Below, piece by piece: positions 27,030-33,555 of a DNA stretch of 64,000 nt (the first letter of the stretch is position 1; each line of letters opens with the position of its first letter). This stretch comes from VRUE01 sp963703235 (lineage in GTDB: Bacteria > Actinomycetota > Thermoleophilia > Solirubrobacterales > 70-9), in contig OY969802.1 in NCBI GenBank assembly GCA_963703235.1, positions 1,178,001 through 1,242,000 on the forward strand. The letters run 5' to 3'. The position numbers were made by a program, and so were the translations under genes. The notes beneath the pieces are model-generated. The model had not been told where the DNA came from. It saw only the letters and a list, made by a program, of their open reading frames with translations, and ran no database searches.

Positions 27030-27767
27030 ATGGGTGAGCCGACACCGCAGACCTACAAGCGCCACTTCGAATTCCCCTTCTGGCCGGTCGAGTCCGCGTC
27101 GGAGCTGGCGGACTACGCGGAATGGCTCATCGATCTCGTGAGACACGAAAGTGGTGTCAAACCAGAGGTCAAGCTGGATATCAACCTTCTTGGGCGAGAC
27201 CGGGAGCCGCCGATCCCACTCGATGAATTCCGCGAACGATTCGACGAATTCCCATTCGACAAGTTCCTTGGTGCGTCTTTGGATTCACTGAACCCGGACG
27301 GAAGCCTGGGCCTCGAGTTCCGGATGATTACCTCGATGCTCGGCGCCAACAGGGCCACCGTAACCATCACGGGAACCGACAAAGAGGAGGTCCAACGAAT
27401 CAAGACGAAGGTACGTGAGGAGGGCGAGGCCCGCATCAAAATCGTGCGTGAGGCCCAGGCGAAAGCTGCCGCCGACGCGGACTTCAGGCGGCAGGAAGCC
27501 GCAGTGGGAATCGGCGACGCAGCCGGAGAGATCTTCCGGGCAGAGGCGAAGCGTGAAGTAGACCGCCAGAAAGCCGCCCAGCGCAAGATGCAGTCACAAG
27601 CCCCGGAGAAACCTGCATTCGAACCAAAGAAGGTCATCCAAAGCGGCACCGAGCGGAAGCCACTTTGGAGGCGGATACTCGACAACGATTACACCGTCGA
27701 GATTGTCGGCGGCCTCATCGCCGCTGTGATCGCTGGCCTGATCGTGGCGGCACTCGCGTCCAACTGA
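27030..27767 (+). CDS. Hypothetical tail-anchored membrane protein
   Basis: 245 residues, not recognised. Seen: a mixed N-terminal domain (KRHFEFPFWPVESASELAD; VKLDINLLGRDREPPIPLD), a central charged helix likely to be a coiled coil (DKEEVQRIKTKVREEGEARI through about residue 190), and one C-terminal transmembrane helix (VEIVGGLIAAVIAGLIVAAL) right at the end. This is the shape of a tail-anchored protein with its bulk in the cytoplasm. ATG at 27030 was chosen; the open frame before it is antisense to the toxin. Part of the tRNA-His mini-island, followed by another unknown gene. Confidence 0.65.
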   Translation: MGEPTPQTYKRHFEFPFWPVESASELADYAEWLIDLVRHESGVKPEVKLDINLLGRDREPPIPLDEFRERFDEFPFDKFLGASLDSLNPDGSLGLEFRMITSMLGANRATVTITGTDKEEVQRIKTKVREEGEARIKIVREAQAKAAADADFRRQEAAVGIGDAAGEIFRAEAKREVDRQKAAQRKMQSQAPEKPAFEPKKVIQSGTERKPLWRRILDNDYTVEIVGGLIAAVIAGLIVAALASN

Positions 27768-27849
27768 CCTGCTCGTCCGGTCGATCACCAAGACCATCTG
27801 CCTTAGATGCAAATCTGAACAGATCGATCTCTTTGACGCACTGGCTGTT

Positions 27850-28473
27850 GTGGGAGGAATTACCGGGCCGACTGCTGCGGCCGCAGAGGTCTATGCCATT
27901 CGCCGAGATCGCCCGCGGCTGGTTGTCAATTTCGGATACCGAGAACCACACAAAGCTCTGCCCCAGACTTGGCTAACCGTCCTAAATGATGGTCGCCAGC
28001 CTGTCACGGTGCGGGAGGCTGGCTTCTATGGCTCCGAGATGCCAATCGAGATTCTCTCCAAACAGCACGGAAAGCTGTTTGGAACCGCGACTTATCAATT
28101 CAAGATGATCGACAAGCCGATCCTCCTTGATCCCGGCGTCGTGCATGAAGCCACCGCAGTCGTCCCGGACGCCCCTGACAGCGGATATCACGTCGATTTT
28201 CCCTTGCGGGCTTATGCCGTTGATGCCCGCGGGCGTCGGGTATGGGGCGAAGCTGCACCAATTGTCCGAATGATCTTTGGAGATGGGCCTTGCCCACCCG
28301 AGCTACCAAGCCATCTTTGGAACAAGACCCATGAGCCCCTTCAACCGGCGCGTGTCGAGCCAAAATGGAAGCTCTGGAAGAAGCGGGAACTTCGCCGGGG
28401 CGGGCCCGGCCGGCTCTCCGCGGACGAACTTGAGGCGTCCATCAAGAGGGCGGAATCCGCTGCCACGAGTTGA
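27850..28473 (+). CDS. Hypothetical protein of the mini-island
   Basis: 207 residues from GTG at 27850. The frame is open about 75 nt further upstream and encodes a hydrophobic stretch (LFDALAVVGGITGPTAAAA) but offers no ATG/GTG/TTG, so the first residues are uncertain. Central part is beta-rich (LVVNFGYREPH; WLTVLNDGRQPVTVREAGFY), resembling an immunoglobulin-like fold by pattern. C-terminus is charged. A short N-terminal membrane segment is possible. No known family recognised. Confidence 0.6.
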   Translation: MGGITGPTAAAAEVYAIRRDRPRLVVNFGYREPHKALPQTWLTVLNDGRQPVTVREAGFYGSEMPIEILSKQHGKLFGTATYQFKMIDKPILLDPGVVHEATAVVPDAPDSGYHVDFPLRAYAVDARGRRVWGEAAPIVRMIFGDGPCPPELPSHLWNKTHEPLQPARVEPKWKLWKKRELRRGGPGRLSADELEASIKRAESAATS

Positions 28474-28548
28474 ATCAGATCCGAACCTGCACCTAGTGCA
28501 ATAGCTGGGGTTCACGAAATCGGTGCCAATCCCCGCATATTCAGTGCC

Positions 28549-28571
28549 GTTCAGGCAGTAACTGCCTGAAC
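28549..28571. repeat. Palindrome at the right part of the mini-island
   Basis: GTTCAGGCAGT-A-ACTGCCTGAAC, an 11-bp perfect stem around one base. Same outer arms as the palindrome at 26089-26120, and both are followed by similar bases (GGAGC/GGGAGC). It lies about 75 nt from the intact tRNA-His end. Confidence 0.65.
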
Positions 28572-28644
28572 GGGAGCGAAATTTGGGTCTGGTTCAAACC
28601 GAGCCCGCGAACCCCGAAACGCCCATTTGCAGGCATTTTGTTGA

Positions 28645-28687
28645 GGGTGGACGACCGGATTCGAACCGGCGACCGCCTGGACCACAA
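28645..28687. other. Attachment-site copy inside intact tRNA-His
   Basis: 43-bp direct repeat of 25930-25972, covering the tRNA 3' end, T arm, variable loop and 3' half of the anticodon stem-loop. The intact tRNA is regenerated on this side. Confidence 0.85.
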
Positions 28688-28719
28688 CCAGGAGCTCTAC
28701 CAGCTGAGCTACGTCCACC
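28646..28719 (-). tRNA. tRNA-His (anticodon GTG)
   Basis: Cloverleaf on the minus strand: acceptor GTGGACG/CGTCCAC, D arm with GCTCAGCTGGTAGAGC, anticodon stem CCTGG/CCAGG with loop TTGTGGT (anticodon GTG), T arm GCCGG-TTCGAAT-CCGGT. The extra 5' G (28719) faces C73 (28646), the histidine identity pair. CCA is not encoded. Confidence 0.95.
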
Positions 28720-28752
28720 GCGGGCCACCAATGTAGCGCTACGGTTGGGGGG

Positions 28753-29001
28753 ATGCCGGGGCGAGGCGCCAGCGCTTTCTTGCGACCGCGAGTGCGGGGC
28801 GCCACCGCTGTCGGGGCGCAGGCTCGTGGTGCTGTGGCGATCGGAGCGTTGGCCGTGGGCGCGGCTGCGGTCGGCGGCTTTGCGGTCGGGCGCCTGGCTG
28901 TCGGCCGGCTCGCGATCGGGCGGGCCAAGATCGGTCGGCTCGAGGTCGAGGAGCTGGAGGTCGGGCGGTTGCGGGTTCGCGAGGGGAATCAGGCGCCATG
29001 A
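28753..29001 (+). CDS. Small repetitive Ala/Gly/Val/Arg protein
   Basis: 82 residues. The middle is a near-tandem series of short units of the type (A/L)-A-(V/I)-G-x: GAVAIGALAVGAAAVGGFAV then GRLAVGRLAIGRAKIGRLEV, moving from hydrophobic to charged. Such regular five-residue spacing suggests a beta-solenoid-like or membrane-associated stretch. The function is unknown. It begins 33 nt from the tRNA-His on the opposite strand. Coding is supported by the regular repeat; antisense frames look random. Confidence 0.55.
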   Translation: MPGRGASAFLRPRVRGATAVGAQARGAVAIGALAVGAAAVGGFAVGRLAVGRLAIGRAKIGRLEVEELEVGRLRVREGNQAP

Positions 29002-29004
29002 CGG

Positions 29005-29054
29005 AGCGCATCCGATATTGACCACCCTGGAGTGGGGTAAAAGTCGGATGCGCT
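29005..29054. repeat. 50-nt palindromic element, copy B
   Basis: AGCGCATCCGA (29005-29015) pairs perfectly with TCGGATGCGCT (29044-29054); an inner part GACCACC...GGAGTGGGGT pairs imperfectly. Same 50-nt length and the same central core as copy A at 2811-2860. The ATG of the secreted protein at 29048 lies inside the right arm, so the hairpin would sequester the start codon in RNA. Confidence 0.65.
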
Positions 29055-30040
29055 GTGTGGCTGTAGTCGTCGCGCTGGCTGCGTGGCTCTGCGTCAGCGC
29101 CGCGCCGGCGCAGGCCCTCGGTCCCTATCCCAGCCTCGGCGGCTGCCCGATCTTCCCCGACCCGCCGGCCTCACTCTCGCCGCGGGCGCCGTCCCTTCCC
29201 AATCAGGCGGCCTGGAACCAGGACATCTCCAAGGCGCCGGTCGCGCGCAACTCCTCCGCCGTCATCGCCTACATCAACGACCCGGGCGGCAACCTCCTCC
29301 ACCCCGACTTCGGCTCGCCGCGCGCCTACGGCTTCCCCTACGCCGTCGTCGGCGCCCGCCAGCGCAAGCTGCCGATCCACTACACCGCCTACGGCAGCGA
29401 GAGCGACCGGGGGCCGTTCCCGATCCCCAGCGGGGCGCCGGTCGAGGGTGGGCAGCGCAGCGACGGCGACCGCCACGTGCTCGTCGTCGACCGCCACCGC
29501 TGCCTCCTCTACGAGCTCTACCGAGCCTTCTTCTTCCGCCGGGGCAGCGGCCTGCGGACCCACTGGAACGCCGACTCGGGCACCCGCTGGGACCTGCGCT
29601 CGAACGCGCTTCGGCCCGACTCCTGGACCTCAGCCGACGCCGCCGGCCTGCCGATCTTGCCCGGCCTCGTCCGCTACGATGAGGCCGTCGCCGGCCGGGT
29701 CGAGCACGCGATCCGGGTCACCTTCGAGAGCACGCGCGATGCCTGGGTCCACCCCGCCTCGCACTGCGCCGGCGACACCGCCAACCCGAACGCGCCGCCG
29801 ATGGGGATGCGGCTGCGGCTCAAGGCGAGCTACGGGCTGGGCCGCTTCAGCGGGCCGGCGCGGGCGATCGCCGAAGCGCTCAAGCGCTACGGGATGATCA
29901 TCGCCGACAACGGCTCCAACTGGTTCTTCGGTGGCAGCAGCGACCGCCGCTGGGACGACGAGAACCTGAACCAGCTGAAGCGGATCCCCGGCAGCGCCTT
30001 TCAGGTCGTGCGGAGCGCCGCGCCGGTCCACGCCTGCTGA
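29048..30040 (+). CDS. Secreted protein of unknown function
   Basis: 330 residues with a clear signal peptide (MRCVAVVVALAAWLCVSAAP, cleavage near AQA-LG, residue 23). Mature part has conserved-looking blocks: DPGGNLLHPDFGSP, IHYTAYGSESDRGPFPIP, DGDRHVLVVDRHRCLLYELY, WDLRSNALRPDSWTSADAAG and GMIIADNGSNWFFGG. The Asp/His-rich blocks look enzymatic, but I do not recognise a named family. Two Cys pairs are possible. The ATG at 29048 was chosen for the signal peptide and overlaps palindrome B. Confidence 0.8.
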   Translation: MRCVAVVVALAAWLCVSAAPAQALGPYPSLGGCPIFPDPPASLSPRAPSLPNQAAWNQDISKAPVARNSSAVIAYINDPGGNLLHPDFGSPRAYGFPYAVVGARQRKLPIHYTAYGSESDRGPFPIPSGAPVEGGQRSDGDRHVLVVDRHRCLLYELYRAFFFRRGSGLRTHWNADSGTRWDLRSNALRPDSWTSADAAGLPILPGLVRYDEAVAGRVEHAIRVTFESTRDAWVHPASHCAGDTANPNAPPMGMRLRLKASYGLGRFSGPARAIAEALKRYGMIIADNGSNWFFGGSSDRRWDDENLNQLKRIPGSAFQVVRSAAPVHAC

Positions 30041-30057
30041 CGGCGCCCGCGCATCCT

Positions 30058-30678
30058 TCACGGGCCGCCGAGCACGAGGTGCCGGAACTCCGCCCGCAGC
30101 CGCGGCCCCAGCTCCGCCGCAGCCGCCTCGCCGGCGCCGCTCTCCTGGCCGGCGGCGGTGACCAGCACCACCTCGTCGGCCGAGTAGCCCTGCAGCTGGT
30201 CCTCGACCGCCTGCACGACGTCCTCGTCGCCGACCCGGGCCCCCGCCTCGATACCGGCCTTGGCCAGCGCGGCGACGGTCGCGACCAGCCTCTCCTGCGC
30301 CGCCTGCCGGGCGCCGCCGACGTCCGACGCCCAGCGGTCGAGAAACCCGATGCTGGCCGGCGCCAGGACGAGCACCTCGGCGCCGGCCTCCGCCCCTTCC
30401 AGCCCGGCCTCGCGCGTGACCGCTCGCACCGAGCCGGGCTCCTCTACCGCACAGGTGACGACGATCAGGACCCGGCGCTGCGCGCCGGGGGCGGGCGGGG
30501 CGCCAATCGGGCCGCGCGGCCGCTGCCGCGCCGCGACGACGAGCAGGGCGACGGCCGCCAGGGCTCCGGCCGCGAAGCCGAGCCCGGGCCCACCGACCAA
30601 GAGGGCGCCCGCCAGGAATGCGGCGACGATGGGCACCGCGATCGCAGCGACGATCAGCGGCAGCTTCCACGGGGCCAT
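30058..30678 (-). CDS. Membrane protein with Usp-like cytosolic domain
   Basis: 206 residues. Two N-terminal hydrophobic helices (about 5-50), Arg/Pro linker, then a Rossmann-like alpha/beta domain: RRVLIVVTCAVEEPGSVRAV, AEVLVLAPASIGFLDRWASD, AQERLVATVAALAKAGIEAG, DEVVLVTAAG. It resembles universal-stress-type or flavodoxin-like folds by strand/helix order only. Convergent with the secreted-protein gene. Confidence 0.65.
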   Translation of the reverse strand: MAPWKLPLIVAAIAVPIVAAFLAGALLVGGPGLGFAAGALAAVALLVVAARQRPRGPIGAPPAPGAQRRVLIVVTCAVEEPGSVRAVTREAGLEGAEAGAEVLVLAPASIGFLDRWASDVGGARQAAQERLVATVAALAKAGIEAGARVGDEDVVQAVEDQLQGYSADEVVLVTAAGQESGAGEAAAAELGPRLRAEFRHLVLGGP

Positions 30679-30702
30679 CGCCCAGGATTTTGACCGATGC
30701 GG

Positions 30703-30846
30703 CTAGACCCGGGACGTCCTGCCGGCACCCAGCCTCGGCAACAGCAGCAGCGCCAAGCCGATGAGGATGACGATGATCCCGAGCACGTAGTTGACCAGGA
30801 TCGCCAGGACGATTCCGATGATTATCAGGAGGATCGCTAGTGACAT
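30703..30846 (-). CDS. Very small hydrophobic membrane protein
   Basis: 47 residues, ATG at 30846: MSLAILLIIIGIVLAILVNY and GIIVILIGLALLLLPRLG form two membrane helices with a basic tail. A longer frame to 30963 adds unlikely hydrophilic residues. Small two-helix proteins of this kind are common in actinobacteria; function unknown. Confidence 0.65.
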   Translation of the reverse strand: MSLAILLIIIGIVLAILVNYVLGIIVILIGLALLLLPRLGAGRTSRV

Positions 30847-30898
30847 GGCCCCTTGCTTACCCCCGGCCTCTCGCGCGAAAACCTCTGAACGCCGACGC

Positions 30899-31801
30899 TC
30901 ATCGCAGCGCTTCCTCGGCCAGCGCCCGCCGCAGGGCCTCGTCGAAGGGTTCCGGCGAGACACCGAACGGCTCAGCTCCAGAGGGGTCGGTCACAACCGT
31001 GGGCGTCGTCAGGCCCTCGACCAGCGGTCGCGCCACCCTGGTATCGACTGGCGTGACGAGGCCTAGCCACAGCGACGAGAGCCACGGCGTCAACAGCGGC
31101 ACTCGCAGCTTCGGCGGTCGCCGTTTGTCCATCGCCGCCGCCATCCGATCGAGCATCTCGTCGTAGGTGAGGACATCGGGGCCACCGATCTGCACCTCGC
31201 GTCCCGTCGACTCGGGCACGTCCGACGCCCGCCGCAGGTACTCGACCGCCGACTCGATCCCGATCGGCTGCGTCGGCGTCCGCAGCCAGGCCGGCGCCAC
31301 CATCACCGGCAGGCGCCCCACCAGGTAGCGCAGGGTGCGATAGGACTCGCTGCCGGCGCCGACCACCATCGCCGCCCGGAAGTAGGTCAGGGGCGGTCCC
31401 CCCTCGGCCAGCGCACGGGCCACCTCGTGGCGGCTCCGCAGGTGCTTCGAGGTGCTCTCCTCGCCCAGCCCACCGAGATAGACGACCCGCTGCACGCCCT
31501 CCCGCTTCGCCATCCGCGCGAACTCGACCGCGCCCTGCCGCTCACGCGCGGCGAACCCCTCGCCCGCGGCCATCGAGTGGACGAGGAAGTGGGCGACGTC
31601 GATGCCCTTGCCAGCTCCCGTCAGGCTGCCGGGATCGGTGACGTCGCCCACGTGCAGCTCGGCGCCAACGGCCTCGAGGTCGCGCGCCTTGGCCGAGTCG
31701 CGAACCAGGCAGCGCACCCCCACCCCCGACTCCAGCAGCGCACGCGCCAGGCGGCCTCCGACGAAGCCAGTCGCTCCAGCGATGAGGACGTTGGCGGCAA
31801 T
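30899..31801 (-). CDS. Atypical SDR/NmrA-like NAD(P)-binding protein, start uncertain
   Basis: About 300 residues. Reads VLIAGATGFVGGRLARALLE at the N-terminus (complete nucleotide loop), then CLVRDSAKARDL, HVGDVTDPGSL, VDVAHFLVHSM-like core (IDVAHFLVHSMAAGEG), VVYLGGLGEES and RSRHEVARAL. It fits the family of NAD(P)H-binding membrane-associated oxidoreductases. The first ordinary start, GTG at 31723, would remove the GATGFVGG loop; upstream only ATT (31801) is available before a stop at 31811-31813. GGGAGGG lies directly before it, too close for ideal spacing. Either a rare ATT start or a small indel is present. Upstream is the tail of a broken desaturase gene. Confidence 0.75.
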   Translation of the reverse strand: MAANVLIAGATGFVGGRLARALLESGVGVRCLVRDSAKARDLEAVGAELHVGDVTDPGSLTGAGKGIDVAHFLVHSMAAGEGFAARERQGAVEFARMAKREGVQRVVYLGGLGEESTSKHLRSRHEVARALAEGGPPLTYFRAAMVVGAGSESYRTLRYLVGRLPVMVAPAWLRTPTQPIGIESAVEYLRRASDVPESTGREVQIGGPDVLTYDEMLDRMAAAMDKRRPPKLRVPLLTPWLSSLWLGLVTPVDTRVARPLVEGLTTPTVVTDPSGAEPFGVSPEPFDEALRRALAEEALR

Positions 31802-31845
31802 ACCCTCCCGCTACCCGCCTTCGCCTGTGCGCTCTCGCTCGAGCC

Positions 31846-31973
31846 CTAACCCCGGGTGCCGCCGCCGCGCCCGTCCGGCGACCAGCCCGGTCCGCGAAAA
31901 ACGTAGCCGAGGCGGTCGCGCCAGCTGGCGGCGCCACGCACGTCGCGGGCCAGGTCGATGAACTCGTGGAACG
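31846..31973 (-). pseudogene. C-terminal remnant of a sterol-desaturase-like gene
   Basis: Only about 42 codons remain: FHEFIDLARDVRGAASWRDR then LGYVFRGPGWSPDGRG and a TAG at 31846-31848. This resembles the C-terminal tail of fatty-acid-hydroxylase/sterol-desaturase family proteins (WRDRLGYxFxPPGWSxDG). Nothing in frame upstream of about 31975 continues the family, so the body of the gene has been lost at a junction there. It precedes the SDR gene on the same strand. Confidence 0.55.
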
Positions 31974-32069
31974 ACACTGATAAGTGCTACCAGAACCCTC
32001 ATGCGGAAGTCGTCCTTGAGCACGACGCTCTCTACGCGGCCTGCTTGCCAAGTTCAAGGATGACCGCAA

Positions 32070-32399
32070 GTGATCTGGAGCAACGGCTGGCGCTGCTGTA
32101 GCCGGCGTGCGAGGAAATTCGCGCTGGCGAGCGTGGAGCGCAAGATGCGGCGACAACTACTCGCGCTGATCCTTCGCGAATACCCGGCCCCGATGAAGTT
32201 TCCGAAGCTTGCCGGTGAGCTGCTTGAGAACCCCGACGACATGGCTACCGGTATCGCGCTCGCTCGCGCCGTCCGCGATCTGGTCATGGAGGGCTAGCAG
32301 CACAGCAACGGCGCCTTCGTCATGCCGAGTCGGCTGGCGCTTCGTTTCACACGATTGTCCCGGCGATTGGAAGCGGTTGGAATACCGGTGATTCCCTGA
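32070..32399 (+). pseudogene. Broken copy of the small winged-helix-like gene (copy 2)
   Basis: Frame reads RRQLLALILREYPAPMKFPK, LAGELLENPDD, ALARAVRDLVMEG, then TAG at 32295-32297, and continues in frame with QHSNGAFVMPSRLALRF to TGA at 32397. Compare 7418-7690: AVERAVRDLTTAGLLHRNGE and VVPSRAALRF. The stop replaces the position of Leu or so in the related gene. Either a decayed gene or a readthrough case; decay is simpler. Confidence 0.6.
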
Positions 32400-32502
32400 T
32401 TCCAAATGGCAATTCCATGAAATTCGGGTCAGAGCAGGTTTCCATGAGACCTGGCTCGGCTCACAGTTCGACGCTTCACGCTAGAAGTGTGGGACGCAGC
32501 GC

Positions 32503-32757
32503 TCACTCCTCCTTGGAGGTCGGCCGCGATCCGCGCAACGTGTTGGCGCCTACGTCCCTAACACGGCGAGGCGCTGCGATGAGAAGAACTATTATCACCA
32601 CTATGCCGACCACACTGGTTAGCTGAAGTCCCAAAGAGGCGAGAACTGCGACCAGTAGAGTCAGACCAGAAGCAGCGATCCAAACAGCTCGACTTGGCCA
32701 TCGTAAAGGTCCGAGGTACATTTGCAGCTCCCAAGAATAGCGAAGCGCTGTCGCCAT
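32503..32757 (-). CDS. Small two-helix membrane protein
   Basis: 84 residues. Two hydrophobic segments (AVWIAASGLTLLVAVLASLG; LTSVVGIVVIIVLLIAAP), basic C-terminal tail ending SKEE. Not recognised. Divergent from the secreted-protein gene at 32786 with only 28 nt between starts. Lies in the AT-richer accessory region. Confidence 0.5.
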   Translation of the reverse strand: MATALRYSWELQMYLGPLRWPSRAVWIAASGLTLLVAVLASLGLQLTSVVGIVVIIVLLIAAPRRVRDVGANTLRGSRPTSKEE

Positions 32758-32785
32758 CGACCACTAGATTGCGCCAAGAAGATAT

Positions 32786-33517
32786 ATGATATCTATGGGA
32801 GGCTATTTGCGGACATACAGGCGAACAATATTCAGTCAGTCCATTTCACTCTTGACTGGACTCATCGTCCTTAGTTCCTGCATGCTTGCAGCACCCCACC
32901 TCAGCCTGGGAGTTGCAAGCGCTAAACGGCGCCCAGCTCTGCCTGCGACCACTTTTCCGCCCGGGTCAGGCGTTCGGCGGACTGGAAGTCCAGAACTCCT
33001 CGCGAGCGGCGACACCATTCTTGGGCCAACTCAACTTGTTGCCTTTTGGTCTACGAGTGGTCTTTGTGTTGAGATCGATCATCTCAAACCCCGAAGCCGG
33101 GCTGGCGGCTGTGACTTCACCCCCTCGCCCCCTAACCAACAAGTTATGGCTGTTGGCGCGGGTTATGTAAGCGCCCCTGGCAAGCCAGGCATTACCGAGA
33201 TTTTCGGTCAAGTCGTTCTATCGACTCGCTTCGTGCTTATTGAGTACAGGCAAGCGCACGCCACTCATCGCCTACGCGCAATGGTTGGTCGGCTTGCCTC
33301 GAACAAGCGAAAGGACGCAGGGCCATCATCTTTTGCCTGGTTCGGAGCAAACCTACCAGGTTGCCTTGGTGGCCGCGACGTAAAAATAAGTGCCTTCGGT
33401 CCGGGTAAGAAGCTCCTCGGTACTTCATTGGGTCTCCGCCAAAAGGCCGCATGTAAGGCCGGTAGCGGCTATAGGGTAAGAGGCTCAGTGACGTTCGGTT
33501 CGCTTCCTTTAAAGTAA
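32786..33517 (+). CDS. Secreted hypothetical protein
   Basis: 243 residues. Signal peptide-like start (basic RTYRRT, hydrophobic ISLLTGLIVLSSCMLAAP, cleavage near VASA-KRRP about residue 47). Mature part beta-rich with four or more cysteines (GLCVEIDHLKPRSRAGGCDF; NLPGCLGGRD; KAACKAGSGY), suggesting disulfides outside the cell. Not recognised. Base composition is clearly less GC-rich than the backbone. Its 3' end faces the NHL-repeat gene, convergently. Confidence 0.65.
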   Translation: MISMGGYLRTYRRTIFSQSISLLTGLIVLSSCMLAAPHLSLGVASAKRRPALPATTFPPGSGVRRTGSPELLASGDTILGPTQLVAFWSTSGLCVEIDHLKPRSRAGGCDFTPSPPNQQVMAVGAGYVSAPGKPGITEIFGQVVLSTRFVLIEYRQAHATHRLRAMVGRLASNKRKDAGPSSFAWFGANLPGCLGGRDVKISAFGPGKKLLGTSLGLRQKAACKAGSGYRVRGSVTFGSLPLK

Positions 33518-33555
33518 GTCTCACGGATGCAACGTACAGCGGGGCTTTAAAGGCG

